Source: Comamonas aquatica NBRC 14918 | GTDB taxonomy: Bacteria; Pseudomonadota; Gammaproteobacteria; Burkholderiales; Burkholderiaceae_C | Length of the DNA stretch: 64,000 nt | NCBI RefSeq assembly: GCF_000739875.1 | Contig: NZ_BBJR01000022.1 | Span: 120,608-184,607 of the forward strand | Reading direction: 5' to 3' | Shown: positions 8,934 to 18,132 of the stretch, one piece after another | How the letters are laid out: every line of letters begins with the position of its first letter | How positions within the stretch are numbered: position 1 is the stretch's first letter | Program-made: the position numbers and the translations under genes | The notes under the pieces: generated by a model | Database searches by the model: none | What the model was told of the DNA's origin: nothing | What the model saw: only the letters and a program-made list of their open reading frames with translations

Positions 8934-9905
8934 GTGGAATACAAGGACTACTACCGCATCCTCGGTGTGGACAAGAACGCCAGCGCCGAAGACATCAAAA
9001 AAGCCTACCGCAAGCTGGCACGCAAGTACCACCCCGACATCAGCAAGGAGCCCGATGCGGCCGCCCGCATGGCCGAAGTCAACGAGGCCAACACCGTGCT
9101 GTCCGACCCCGACAAACGCCTGGCCTACGACCAGTTGGGGGAGGCCAGCCCCCCGACCGGCGCCGGCCACCGCCCGGGCCAGAGCGCGGGTTTCCAGCCA
9201 CCGCCCGGCTGGGACCAGCAGGACTTCCATTTCCACAGCACTGCCGACGGCGCCGAGCACCCCGAGTTCAGCAGCTTCTTCGAAGAGCTGTTCGGCCGCG
9301 GCCAGCGCACGCGCCGCAGCGGCCCGGCGCCAGACCTGCGCGGCCAGGACCAGCATGCCGCCATCGAACTGGAGGTGCCCGACAGCTACCACGGCGGCAT
9401 GCGCGTGCTGAGGCTGCGTGGCGTACGCCTGGATGCCCAGGGCCATGCCATGGAGGACGAGCGCGAGCTGCAAGTCACCATCCCCCAGGGCGTGTACGAG
9501 GGACAAATGATCCGCCTGGCCGGCCAGGGCCTGCCGGGCTATGGCCAGGGCCCGGCCGGCGACCTGCTGCTGGAGGTGCGCTTCAAGGACGACAAGCGCT
9601 GGCACACCCAGGGCAAGGACGTCTACCAGCAACTGCCCCTGGCCCCCTGGGAGGCGGCGCTGGGGGGACCGGTGGAATTCGACACCCTGGCCGGACCGCT
9701 GGAGATCCACATCCCGCCCGGTTCGCAGGCCGGGCGCAAGCTGCGCGTCAAGGGCAAGGGCCTGCCCAGCCGCACGCCGGGCGACCTGTACCTGGTGCTC
9801 CAGATCATCGTGCCGCCGGTGTTCAACGATGCCCAGCGCCAGGCCTATGCCGCCCTGTCCCAGGCCTTTGACGGCCGCAACCCTCGCACCGGAGGCACCG
9901 CATGA
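8934..9905 (+). CDS. cbpA: DnaJ-like co-chaperone CbpA
   Basis: A 323-residue type II J-domain protein that stimulates the ATPase of DnaK. The J domain is at residues 1-70 with the essential HPD at 33-35 (YHPDIS). A G/P-rich linker follows, then the two beta-barrel substrate-binding domains; the zinc finger of DnaJ is absent, as expected for CbpA. The frame is open far upstream, but a GTG at 8934 with AGGAG at 8923-8927 gives the correct J-domain N-terminus ([12 protein letters not shown]). cbpM overlaps the stop codon (ATGA), the usual cbpAM pairing. Confidence 0.93.
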   Translation: MEYKDYYRILGVDKNASAEDIKKAYRKLARKYHPDISKEPDAAARMAEVNEANTVLSDPDKRLAYDQLGEASPPTGAGHRPGQSAGFQPPPGWDQQDFHFHSTADGAEHPEFSSFFEELFGRGQRTRRSGPAPDLRGQDQHAAIELEVPDSYHGGMRVLRLRGVRLDAQGHAMEDERELQVTIPQGVYEGQMIRLAGQGLPGYGQGPAGDLLLEVRFKDDKRWHTQGKDVYQQLPLAPWEAALGGPVEFDTLAGPLEIHIPPGSQAGRKLRVKGKGLPSRTPGDLYLVLQIIVPPVFNDAQRQAYAALSQAFDGRNPRTGGTA

Positions 9906-10216
9906 CCACCCCCTTCTACACCCCGCCCGATGTGCTGGACGAACAGGCCCTGAGCCTGGAGCAACTGGCCGCCGCCTGCCGCATGGCGCCGCAATGGGTG
10001 GTTGAGCGCGTGACCACCGGCGTGCTGCACTGCGACACCACCGATGCCACAGGGCACAGCAGCCCCCAGTCTTGGCGCTTCAGCACCCACACCGTGATCC
10101 GCGCGCGGCGCATCGCACAGCTGGAACGCACCTTCGAGGCCGACCCGGAGCTGGCCGCACTGACTGCCGACCTGATGGAAGAAGTGCGGCAGTTGCGCCG
10201 CCGCATCAGGGGCTGA
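9902..10216 (+). CDS. cbpM: Chaperone modulator CbpM
   Basis: A 104-residue MerR-like alpha-helical protein that binds the J domain of CbpA and blocks its action on DnaK. Identification rests on size, the helix-rich sequence ([17 protein letters not shown], then [22 protein letters not shown]) and its position overlapping the end of cbpA by four bases, which indicates translational coupling. It ends in a basic run, RQLRRRIRG. Sequence similarity alone would be weak, so context carries most of the weight. Confidence 0.85.
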   Translation: MTTPFYTPPDVLDEQALSLEQLAAACRMAPQWVVERVTTGVLHCDTTDATGHSSPQSWRFSTHTVIRARRIAQLERTFEADPELAALTADLMEEVRQLRRRIRG

Positions 10217-10314
10217 TCCCCCTCGCACGCCCGGCGCCAGCCGCATCCCGGATAATTCCTGCCTGATTTTGGCGGCCGCTTGGCTGCGACCGTCCACACC
10301 GAGGAATTTGAGCT

Positions 10315-13005
10315 TTGTCCACATCTGACGTTTCCACGCACACCCCGAACAACAACAGCGTGCAGACCGCCACTTCTCCGCTGACTGCCCCCATCGAGCA
10401 GCACACGCCGATGATGCAGCAGTACATCCGGCTCAAAGCGGACTATCCGGACACCCTGGTGCTCTACCGCATGGGCGACTTCTACGAGGTCTTCTGGGAC
10501 GACGCAGAGAAAGCTGCCCGCCTGCTGGACATCACCCTGACCACGCGCGGCCAGTCTGCGGGCTTTCCGGTGGCCATGGCCGGCGTGCCCTTTCACGCCC
10601 TGGAAGGCTATCTGGCGCGCCTGATCAAGATGGGCGAATCGGTGGCGATCTGCGAGCAGGTCGGGGAAGTCGGCGCCAGCAAGGGACCGGTGGAGCGCAA
10701 GGTGGTGCGCGTGGTCACCCCCGGCACACTGACCGATGCCGAACTGCTGAGCGACAAGCAGGAGGCCATGCTGGTCGCCCTGCACACCGCTGGGCGCCAG
10801 CGCTGCGGCTTGGCCTGGATGAGCGTGACCCAGGGCCGCATCCACCTGGCCGAATGTGCCCAGGACGAGCTGGGCGAATGGCTGGCGCGCATCGGCCCCA
10901 GCGAGGTGATCTACAGCGCCGGCGTGACCGAGCGCTTTGAGCAAGGGTTGTTCGCCCTCAAGCACAGCGGCGCCATCGCCTGCCCCTTGAGCCCGCGCCC
11001 CGACTGGCAGTTCGATACGGGCCTGGGCGAACGCAAGCTGCTGGAGCTGCTGGGCGCCGCCAGCCTGAAGGCCTGGGAGGCCGAAGCCCTACCCCTGGCG
11101 CATGCCGCCAGCGCCGCCCTGCTCAGCTACGCCGAGCACACGCAGGGCCGCAACCTCACGCACATCCACAGCCTGCAGGTGCAGCGCGACGACCAGCTGA
11201 TCAACCTGCCCCCCAGCACGCGCCGCAACCTGGAGCTGGTCAAGACCTTGCGCGGCGAGGACAGCCCCACGCTGTTTGCGCTGCTGGACACCTGCCTGAC
11301 CGGCATGGGCAGCCGCCTGCTCAAAAGCTGGCTGCTGGAGCCCCAACGCGACCGTGCCGATGCCATCGCCCGCCTGCAGGCCACCACCGTGCTGCGCGGC
11401 AGCGATGCCCTGGGCGGCACCATGCCCTGGCAGGCGCTGCGCGGCGAGCTCAAGGGTGTGAGCGATGTGGAGCGCATCACCGCGCGCACCGCGCTGCGCC
11501 AGGTGCGCCCGCGCGAGTTGGTGGCCCTGGGCAAGACGCTACAAAAAGCGCAGCTGCTGGCGCAGACCACACCCTCGCCATCGCCGTATTTGAACCAGAT
11601 TTTTCAGGACCTGGTGCCGCCCAGCGGCTGCGCCGAGTTGCTGGCACGCGCCATCCTGGACGAGCCCGCAGCCCTGGTGCGCGATGGCGGCGTGATCGCA
11701 CGCGGCTTTGATGCCGAGCTGGACGAGCTGCGCGCCATCCAGGAAAACTGCGACGAGTTCCTGCTGGAGCTGGAAGCCAAGGAAAAGCTGCTCACCAACA
11801 TCCCGAACCTGCGCGTGCAGTTCAACAAGGTGCATGGCTTCTACATCGAGATCACCAACAGCTACAAGGACGTGGTGCCCGCGCGCTACCAGCGCCGCCA
11901 GACGCTGAAGAACGCCGAGCGCTACATCACACCCGAGCTGAAGGCGTTTGAAGACAAGGCCCTGTCCGCGCAGGAGCGCGCGCTGCAGCGCGAGAAGTTC
12001 CTCTACGAACAGCTGCTGGACCAGTTGCAGCCCCACGTGCCCGGCCTGACCCGCGTGGGCCAGGCCATCGCGGCGCTGGATGTGCTGTGCACCCTGGCCG
12101 AGCGCTCGCTCACCCTGCACTGGAACGCCCCCGAATTCACCAGCGTGCCCTGCATCGAGATCGAGGCCGGCCGCCACCCCGTGGTGGAGGCGCGCATGGC
12201 CGAAACCTCCAGCGGCAGCTTCATCGCCAACCACACGCGCATGAACGTCAACACGCGCATGCAGATCATCACCGGCCCCAACATGGGCGGTAAATCGACC
12301 TACATGCGCCAGGTAGCGCTGATCGTGCTGCTGGCCAGCATGGGCAGCCACGTGCCCGCCGCGGCCTGCCGCCTGGGGCCCATCGACGCCATCCACACCC
12401 GCATCGGTGCGGCCGACGACCTGGCCAACGCCCAGTCGACCTTCATGATGGAGATGACCGAGGCCGCGCAGATCCTGCACGCCGCCACGCCGCACAGCTT
12501 GGTGCTGATGGACGAGATCGGCCGCGGCACCAGCACCTTCGACGGCCTCGCCCTGGCCAGCGGCATTGCCACGCAGCTGCACGACAAGACGCGCGCCTTC
12601 ACCCTGTTTGCCACGCACTACTTCGAGCTGACGGAGCTGCCCGCCAAGGCCAAGGCCGCCGTGAACGTGCACGTGGGTGCGGCCGAGTCGGGCCACGACA
12701 TCGTCTTCCTGCACGAGATCCAGCCCGGCCCGGCCAGCCGCAGCTATGGCGTGCAGGTGGCCAAGCTGGCCGGCATGCCAGCCGCCGTGCTGAACCACGC
12801 GCGCCACACGCTGGAGGCCCTGGAAGCGCGCGACGAAGCCGGGCGCGAGCAGGTGGACCTGTTTGCCGCCCCGCCCCTGCCGGCGTCCGCCCTGCAAGCC
12901 ACCCCGGTCGAGGATGCGCTGGCGCAGATCAACCCCGACGCCCTCAGCCCGCGCGAGGCGCTGGAAGCCCTGTACCAGCTGAAGAAGCTGGCGCAGCGTA
13001 CGTAA
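10315..13005 (+). CDS. mutS: DNA mismatch repair protein MutS
   Basis: An 896-residue MutS, normal in length. It recognises mismatches and recruits MutL. The mismatch-binding Phe-X-Glu is F56-Y57-E58 in RMGDFYEVF; the Walker A motif GPNMGGKST is near residue 654; Walker B and the ABC-type signature lie in [13 protein letters not shown]. The start is a TTG at 10315, supported by GAGGAA at 10301-10306 with an eight-base spacer. The next in-frame ATG codons (HTPMMQQY) fall at the E. coli-like start, so the first 30 residues, rich in Ser and Thr, are an N-terminal extension or the true start is downstream. The C-terminal tetramerisation segment ([15 protein letters not shown]) is intact. Confidence 0.96.
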   Translation: MSTSDVSTHTPNNNSVQTATSPLTAPIEQHTPMMQQYIRLKADYPDTLVLYRMGDFYEVFWDDAEKAARLLDITLTTRGQSAGFPVAMAGVPFHALEGYLARLIKMGESVAICEQVGEVGASKGPVERKVVRVVTPGTLTDAELLSDKQEAMLVALHTAGRQRCGLAWMSVTQGRIHLAECAQDELGEWLARIGPSEVIYSAGVTERFEQGLFALKHSGAIACPLSPRPDWQFDTGLGERKLLELLGAASLKAWEAEALPLAHAASAALLSYAEHTQGRNLTHIHSLQVQRDDQLINLPPSTRRNLELVKTLRGEDSPTLFALLDTCLTGMGSRLLKSWLLEPQRDRADAIARLQATTVLRGSDALGGTMPWQALRGELKGVSDVERITARTALRQVRPRELVALGKTLQKAQLLAQTTPSPSPYLNQIFQDLVPPSGCAELLARAILDEPAALVRDGGVIARGFDAELDELRAIQENCDEFLLELEAKEKLLTNIPNLRVQFNKVHGFYIEITNSYKDVVPARYQRRQTLKNAERYITPELKAFEDKALSAQERALQREKFLYEQLLDQLQPHVPGLTRVGQAIAALDVLCTLAERSLTLHWNAPEFTSVPCIEIEAGRHPVVEARMAETSSGSFIANHTRMNVNTRMQIITGPNMGGKSTYMRQVALIVLLASMGSHVPAAACRLGPIDAIHTRIGAADDLANAQSTFMMEMTEAAQILHAATPHSLVLMDEIGRGTSTFDGLALASGIATQLHDKTRAFTLFATHYFELTELPAKAKAAVNVHVGAAESGHDIVFLHEIQPGPASRSYGVQVAKLAGMPAAVLNHARHTLEALEARDEAGREQVDLFAAPPLPASALQATPVEDALAQINPDALSPREALEALYQLKKLAQRT

Positions 13006-13087
13006 CCCCCCAGCCCTCCGCCGACACTGCCACCCGCCAGCGGGCACTACACTTGCTTGCCCCTGCGGCTTTCCTGCCCTTATTGCC

Positions 13088-13909
13088 ATGACCTACTGCA
13101 TCGCCATCAAGCTCAACGCTGGCCTCGTCTTCCTGTCCGACTCGCGCACCAACGCGGGGCTGGACCAGATCAACACCTTCCGCAAGATGATGATCTACGA
13201 GCAGACCGGCGACCGGTTCATGGCCCTGCTGTCGGCGGGCAACCTGTCGATCTCGCAGTCGGTGCGGGAGATCCTGCAGACCCAGCACATCCGCGACGAT
13301 GCGACCGGCGAGGTGATCAGCATCTGGAACGCCAAGAGCATGTTCGATGCAGCCCGCGTGCTGGGCGCCGCCGTGCGCCACGTGTACGACCGCGATGGCG
13401 TGGCGCTCAAGCGTGCCGGCGTGGACTTCAATGTCTCCATGCTGTTCGGCGGCCAGATCCAGGGTGAGGGCATGCGCCTGTTCCAGGTCTACTCGGCCGG
13501 CAACTTCATCGAGGCCACCAGCGAAACCCCGTTCTTCCAGATCGGCGAGTCCAAGTACGGCAAGCCCGTGCTGGACCGCGTGCTGCACCCCGAGCTGCCG
13601 CTGGACGAAGCCGCCAAATGCGCCCTGGTGTCCATGGACAGCACGCTCAAGTCCAACCTCTCGGTGGGCCTGCCGCTGGACCTGGCGGTGTACGAGGTCG
13701 GCAGCCTGCGCTGCGACAAGGTGGTGTGCATCGACGAGCACAACCCCTACTTCCAGATGCTGCGCAGCAACTGGGGCAAGCGCCTGCGCGCGGCCTTCGA
13801 CAGCATCGAGGACCCGCAGTGGTTCGGCGGCAACAGCACCGTCCCTCTGGTGATGGACAAGCCCGGCGCAGTCAAGAAAATCACCACGCCCGAAGAAAAA
13901 TTGATCTGA
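13088..13909 (+). CDS. Anbu (ancestral beta-subunit) proteasome-like peptidase
   Basis: A 273-residue protein of the Anbu/BPH family, relatives of HslV and the 20S proteasome beta subunit. The N-terminus is MTYCIAIKLNAGLVFLSDSR: after methionine removal Thr1 would be the nucleophile, Asp17 lies in SDSRTNAG and Lys32 in TFRK, matching catalytic residues of the proteasome family. Downstream family segments include SAGNLSISQSV, FGGQIQGEG and YSAGNFIEA. No propeptide is present. Known Anbu genes usually sit beside alpha-E, ATP-grasp and transglutaminase-like genes; none is present here. An alpha/beta hydrolase gene follows after 43 bp. Family assignment is firm; substrate and role are unknown. 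Confidence 0.9.
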   Translation: MTYCIAIKLNAGLVFLSDSRTNAGLDQINTFRKMMIYEQTGDRFMALLSAGNLSISQSVREILQTQHIRDDATGEVISIWNAKSMFDAARVLGAAVRHVYDRDGVALKRAGVDFNVSMLFGGQIQGEGMRLFQVYSAGNFIEATSETPFFQIGESKYGKPVLDRVLHPELPLDEAAKCALVSMDSTLKSNLSVGLPLDLAVYEVGSLRCDKVVCIDEHNPYFQMLRSNWGKRLRAAFDSIEDPQWFGGNSTVPLVMDKPGAVKKITTPEEKLI

Positions 13910-13952
13910 CGCAGCCGCAGCGGCTGCGCCCTCCACGCAGAACCGGCTCCGT

Positions 13953-14774
13953 ATGCAACCCCTGATCTTCTCGCACGCCAACAGCTTTCCTGCTGGCACC
14001 TACCGCCTGCTGTTTGCGCTGCTGCGCGAGCGCGGCTTTGATGTGCACGCCGTCGACCGCTTCGGCCACGATGCGCGCTACCCCGTCACCGACAGCTGGC
14101 CCCACCTGGTGCAGCAGCTGACCGACTTTGCCGCGCCCCTGGTGCAGCGCTGGGGCCAGCCTGCCCTGCTGGTCGGCCACTCGCTGGGCGGCTTTCTCAG
14201 CGTCATGGCTGCCGCCCAGCACCCGCAGCTGGCCAGCGGCGTGCTGATGCTGGACTCGCCCCTGATCAGTGGCTGGCGCGCGCGCTCGCTGGAGATGGCC
14301 AAGCGCGCCCAACTGGTCGGCGCGGTCTCGCCGGGCAAGATCAGCCGCAAGCGCCGCAACCTGTGGGCGCAGCGCGAGGAAGCGCTGGCGCTGTTCCAGA
14401 GCAAGAAATCCTTCGCCCGCTGGCACCCGCAGGTGCTGCAGGACTATGTGAACCACGGCCTGGCCGAGGACGCCGAGCAGCGCATCACCCTGCACTTCAC
14501 GCGCGAGGAAGAAACCGCCATCTACAACACCCTGCCGCACAACCTCAGCGCCCTGCTGCGCCGCCACCCACTGCGCTGCCCGGCGGCCTTCATCGGCGGC
14601 CTGTCGTCCAAGGAAATGAAGCAGGTCGGCATGGACATGACGCTGCGCATCACCCACGGCCGCATCATGATGCTCGACGGCAGCCACCTGTTCCCCATGG
14701 AGCAGCCCGAAGTGACGGCCGCCGCCATCGAAGCCAGCTGGCTCAACCTGCAGGCCGCAGCGCGCAAGCCCTGA
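13953..14774 (+). CDS. Alpha/beta hydrolase
   Basis: A 273-residue alpha/beta-hydrolase-fold enzyme. The nucleophile elbow is GHSLGG, the oxyanion region SHANSFPAGTYR lies at the N-terminus, and the probable catalytic histidine is in DGSHLFPMEQP near residue 250. No signal peptide is seen, so it is cytoplasmic. Substrate cannot be inferred. It lies 43 bp after the Anbu gene on the same strand, so the two may be co-transcribed, but no known Anbu partner looks like this. Identification is to superfamily only. Confidence 0.85.
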   Translation: MQPLIFSHANSFPAGTYRLLFALLRERGFDVHAVDRFGHDARYPVTDSWPHLVQQLTDFAAPLVQRWGQPALLVGHSLGGFLSVMAAAQHPQLASGVLMLDSPLISGWRARSLEMAKRAQLVGAVSPGKISRKRRNLWAQREEALALFQSKKSFARWHPQVLQDYVNHGLAEDAEQRITLHFTREEETAIYNTLPHNLSALLRRHPLRCPAAFIGGLSSKEMKQVGMDMTLRITHGRIMMLDGSHLFPMEQPEVTAAAIEASWLNLQAAARKP

Positions 14775-14907
14775 CGCGGCAATCCTTAAAAAAGAGAAGC
14801 AGCCCGCGCCTGTTAAACCTTGCTTTCAACGCGCTTTATATCCACAAGCCAATTGAATCCAGCGCTGACCGCTATTCTTTTATTTATTGTTTGAACACGG
14901 CACCGCC

Positions 14908-15276
14908 ATGGCACTGGATTACCTGGATTTTGACTACAGCGAAGACGAAGACGGCAACGGCACCTGGGACGCCATGGCCAGGGTGGCCGACGGCCGCTGG
15001 ACCGCGCTGCTCGAGGAAGTGCGCCAGGTGCTGCACTGGGCCAGCCACGACTTCCGCGGCCGCCGCGCACCACTGGAGGACGGCGGCGACTGGGACTACG
15101 ACCTGAGCGCCCAGGACGACGACCACGGCCGCGCCCTGCGCATCCGCTGGGACCGTGCGAACGACGCGTTGCAGGCCGAGGGCCCGCAACCCGGGGGCTA
15201 TGGCACCGTGACGCTGACCCTGACGGGCAACACCGCCTTTGGCGACGCACTGCGCCAGGCGTTTGATCTGGAATGA
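14908..15276 (+). CDS. Small acidic protein of unknown function
   Basis: A 122-residue protein I do not recognise. It opens with MALDYLDFDYSEDEDGNG and is strongly acidic and tryptophan-rich (WDAMARV, RWTALLEEV, LHWASHDF, DWDYDL). No signal peptide or membrane segment is visible. The ATG at 14908 is chosen; an upstream TTG at 14887 is also in frame. Codon use is typical of the genome, and an AT-rich region just upstream (14840-14900) could hold a promoter. It stands between an alpha/beta hydrolase gene and a convergent tRNA gene. Confidence 0.7.
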   Translation: MALDYLDFDYSEDEDGNGTWDAMARVADGRWTALLEEVRQVLHWASHDFRGRRAPLEDGGDWDYDLSAQDDDHGRALRIRWDRANDALQAEGPQPGGYGTVTLTLTGNTAFGDALRQAFDLE

Positions 15277-15308
15277 GGGAGAAAGCAGCGCCACGAACGG
15301 GCAAAGGA

Positions 15309-15382
15309 TGGAGCGGGTGATGGGAATCGAACCCACGTATCAAGCTTGGGAAGCTGGCGTTCTACCATTGAACTACACCCGC
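15309..15382 (-). tRNA. tRNA-Gly, anticodon CCC
   Basis: The minus strand gives a 74-nt tRNA starting GCGGGTGTAG and ending ACCCGCTCCA with CCA encoded. The D-arm (AGTTCAATGGTAGAAC) and T-arm (GTTCGATTCCC) are standard and the layout matches E. coli glyU. The anticodon CCC lies in the loop TTCCCAA (bases 15350-15348). The anticodon stem CCAGC/GCTTG contains one C-U mismatch at its second pair. It reads codon GGG. Confidence 0.95.
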
Positions 15383-15487
15383 CTTGCAGCTGGACTGCCG
15401 GTTGACGGCAGTGCGCAAAGCGGACGCTAATCTAACACAAATGCATGCTGCCTCCCGCGCAGTCTCTGCGCATTTTCGGCCTCCCGT

Positions 15488-15991
15488 ATGACCAATGACC
15501 TTCACCCCCTGCCCTACGCCGTTCTGATGGTCTGCATGGGCAACATCTGCCGCAGCCCCACCGCCCACGGCGTGCTGCGCGACATGGTGCACGCGCGGGG
15601 CTGGAGCGCCTGGCTGCGCGTGGACTCGTGCGGCACGCACGCCTACCACGTGGGCGAAGCGCCGGACCGCCGCAGCCAGAAGCACGCCCTGCAGCGCGGC
15701 TATGACCTCAGCGATCTGCGGGCGCGCCAGCTGACGCGCGAGGACTTCGAGCAACACGACCTGGTGCTGGTGATGGACCACGAGAACCTGGCCCGTGCCC
15801 AGGCCCTGTGCCCTCCGACGCAGCGCCACAAGCTGCACCGGCTGACCGAGTTCTGCCGCGAGATGCGCAGTGCCGTGGTGCCCGACCCCTACTACGGCGG
15901 CGACCAGGGCTTCGAGCATGTGCTGGACCTGATCGAGGATGCCTGCCAAGGCGTGCTGTCCCACGTGCACAAAGAGCACTTGACACGCTGA
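15488..15991 (+). CDS. Low-molecular-weight protein-tyrosine phosphatase
   Basis: A 167-residue enzyme of the LMW-PTP family. The P-loop CMGNICRSP (C16 nucleophile, R22) lies at the N-terminus and the general-acid motif DPYYGG is near residue 137. Such enzymes dephosphorylate phosphotyrosine; some (Wzb type) act on bacterial tyrosine kinases that control polysaccharide export. No kinase or capsule gene is nearby, so the target is unknown. It is a single gene downstream of the divergent tRNA-Gly. Confidence 0.92.
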   Translation: MTNDLHPLPYAVLMVCMGNICRSPTAHGVLRDMVHARGWSAWLRVDSCGTHAYHVGEAPDRRSQKHALQRGYDLSDLRARQLTREDFEQHDLVLVMDHENLARAQALCPPTQRHKLHRLTEFCREMRSAVVPDPYYGGDQGFEHVLDLIEDACQGVLSHVHKEHLTR

Positions 15992-16195
15992 AGCACGTCC
16001 ATGTCGCCGCACCGGCCGGGCTGGTGCCTGGATGGCACAGGTCTTTTCAGGCGGACGTCAGCCCCGGCAGGCCTGCGCCACGGCGGGACTGCCTCCCACC
16101 AAAGGCAGCCCAGGCATGAGGTCTCTGCCCGCAGGCCGCGGCAATCCCGTTAAGGTGCGCCCTTTGCTTTTTCGATCCAGGTATTCCGGTTTTCC

Positions 16196-17308
16196 GTGCA
16201 TCACATCCAACTTCACTACAGCCTGCAAGACAGCGCCTCCAGCCACATCATCCAGCACCCCTTGCTCGACATGCTGCAGGCGGTGGCCGACCAGGGCTCC
16301 ATCTCCGGCGCGGCCCGGGTGCTGGGACTGTCTTACCGGCATGTCTGGGGGGCCCTCAAGAAGTGGGAAGCGCAGCTGGGCCGGGAAGTGATCCTGTGGG
16401 GCAAGGGCCATTCGGCCCAGCTCAGCCCCTTCGGGCTGCGCCTGCTGCTGACGGAACGCCAGGCCCAGGCGCGCCTGGCACCCCACATCGAAGCCGTCCA
16501 GGCCGAGCTGGAGCGCACCTATGCGCTGGGCTACGACGAGCACACCCCCATCCTGTCGCTGCACGCCAGCTACGACAGCGCCTACAGCCTGCTGCGCCAG
16601 TTTGCCGGCGCGCACCCGCAGCACGCCGTGCACCTGGACCTGACGCCCTGCGTCAGCGTGGACGCCCTGCGGGCCCTGCACGAGGGCCGCACCACCCTGG
16701 CCGGCTTTCACGTGCTGCAGGCGGCGGGCAAGCACTCCATGGCGGCGCACATCTACAAACCGCTGCTGCACCTGCAGCACTACCGCTTCATCCGACTGGG
16801 CCTGCGCGCCCAGGGGCTGATCGTGGCCGCCGGCAATCCGCACCAGCTGCACAGCCTGCAGGACGTGGCGCGCCAACAGGTGCGCTTTGTCAACCGCCCG
16901 CTGGGCACCGGCACCCGCGTGGTGCTGGCCGACCTGATGGCGCAGGCCCAGCTGCAGCCGGGCGACATCCTGGGCTTCGACGATGAAGAGCCCAGCCACA
17001 ACGCCGTGGCCCAGGCCGTGGCCCAGGGCCAGGCCGATGTGGGTCTGGGCATTGCCTCCGCAGCACAGGCCAAGGGCCTGGACTTCATCCCGCTGTGCCA
17101 GGAGCACGACCTGCTGATCTGCCATGCCACGCTGCTGCAGCACCCGGCCCTGCAAGCGCTGTGCACCCTGCTGCGCACGCCCGCCTGGCAAAACCGCCTG
17201 CACAGCCAGGGGGGCCACGACAGCACCGGCTGCGGCGACATCTACACCCTGGACCAGTGCCTGCCCTGGTGGACCTGCGCACCTGCCACAACCGCAGCCA
17301 ACACCTAG
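16196..17308 (+). CDS. ModE-like DNA-binding regulator with a periplasmic-binding-type ligand domain
   Basis: A 370-residue one-component regulator. Residues about 20-100 form a ModE/LysR-type winged helix (DMLQAVADQGSISGAARVLG, then a recognition helix). The rest, from about residue 115, looks like a type 2 substrate-binding fold of the kind that binds molybdate, tungstate or small acids, with segments such as QVRFVNRPLGTGTR and DVGLGIASAAQAKG. No signal peptide is present, so the ligand domain is cytoplasmic. The GTG at 16196 is the start used. The gene ends 192 bp before the TRAP permease genes on the same strand; it may control them, but that is inference. A molybdate- or tungstate-related role is the alternative. 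Confidence 0.8.
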   Translation: MHHIQLHYSLQDSASSHIIQHPLLDMLQAVADQGSISGAARVLGLSYRHVWGALKKWEAQLGREVILWGKGHSAQLSPFGLRLLLTERQAQARLAPHIEAVQAELERTYALGYDEHTPILSLHASYDSAYSLLRQFAGAHPQHAVHLDLTPCVSVDALRALHEGRTTLAGFHVLQAAGKHSMAAHIYKPLLHLQHYRFIRLGLRAQGLIVAAGNPHQLHSLQDVARQQVRFVNRPLGTGTRVVLADLMAQAQLQPGDILGFDDEEPSHNAVAQAVAQGQADVGLGIASAAQAKGLDFIPLCQEHDLLICHATLLQHPALQALCTLLRTPAWQNRLHSQGGHDSTGCGDIYTLDQCLPWWTCAPATTAANT

Positions 17309-17330
17309 TAAAAACCCTGTATTTCACCCC

Positions 17331-17354
17331 ATCCAGGCGTTAAAAATCCTGGAT
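17331..17354. promoter_or_regulatory. Candidate operator upstream of dctQM
   Basis: ATCCAGG (17331-17337) is repeated in inverted orientation as CCTGGAT (17348-17354). TAGAAT at 17403-17408 could be a -10 box for dctQ. Short inverted repeats are common by chance, so this is weak. Confidence 0.3.
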
Positions 17355-17500
17355 TTACACCTTCCCGTCACAAAGCCGTCAGCAACTGAGGGGTGCGCTC
17401 CGTAGAATCGCGCGACTGTGCATTCCTACACGTCTGCAAGAGGCGTCGGCCACACGTCGGCAGCCCACTTGCGGCACACATCGCGCTTTTTGGAGACACC

Positions 17501-18112
17501 ATGCAAGCACTCTTACGACTCTCACGGGGTATCGACGGGCTCAACGCCTGGGTCGGTAAATATGTCATCTGGCTCATCCTTGCGGCCACCGTCATCAGCG
17601 GTGTCAACGCGGTGGTGCGCAAGGTCTTCCACACCAGCTCCAATGCCTTCCTGGAAGTGCAGTGGTACTTCTTTGCAGCGTCCTTCCTGCTGGCCGCAGG
17701 CTATACGCTGCTGGAAAAGGAACACGTCAAGGTGGACGTGATCAACGCCCGCCTGTCCCTGCGCACGCGGGTCTGGATTGACGTGCTGGGCTTCGCCCTG
17801 TTCCTGACCCCCATGTGCGCCCTGGTGCTGTACTACGGCGTGCCCTTCTTCCTGCAGGCCTGGAACACCGGCGAAATGTCCAGCAACGCTGGCGGTCTGA
17901 TCCGCTGGCCCGTGTACCTGATGATGCCCCTGGGCTTTGGCCTGCTGCTGCTGCAGGGCCTGTCCGAGCTCATCAAGCGCATCGCCTTCCTGATGGGCCT
18001 GATCGACGATCCGACCGTGAAGATCGTGGAAAAGACCCCCGAAGAAGAGCTGGCCGAAGTCATCCGCAAGGCGGAAGAAGAAGCCGCGCGCAACGCCGCC
18101 AAGAGCGCCTGA
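17501..18112 (+). CDS. TRAP transporter small permease (DctQ type)
   Basis: A 203-residue protein with four membrane segments (near residues 17-40, 55-75, 95-115 and 140-160) and a charged, Glu/Lys-rich C-terminal tail (TPEEELAEVIRKAEEEAARN). TRAP small permeases pair with a large permease and a periplasmic binding protein to import organic acids driven by a sodium gradient. The ATG at 17501 follows GGAGA. The large permease gene starts 20 bp downstream. No DctP gene is adjacent. Confidence 0.9.
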   Translation: MQALLRLSRGIDGLNAWVGKYVIWLILAATVISGVNAVVRKVFHTSSNAFLEVQWYFFAASFLLAAGYTLLEKEHVKVDVINARLSLRTRVWIDVLGFALFLTPMCALVLYYGVPFFLQAWNTGEMSSNAGGLIRWPVYLMMPLGFGLLLLQGLSELIKRIAFLMGLIDDPTVKIVEKTPEEELAEVIRKAEEEAARNAAKSA

Positions 18113-18132
18113 TCGCGGAGGGAGACATAGCT

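Noticed and set aside
11539..13089. 516-codon minus-strand open frame opposite mutS
   Set aside because: Antisense of a conserved essential-type gene; no domain and no ribosome site.
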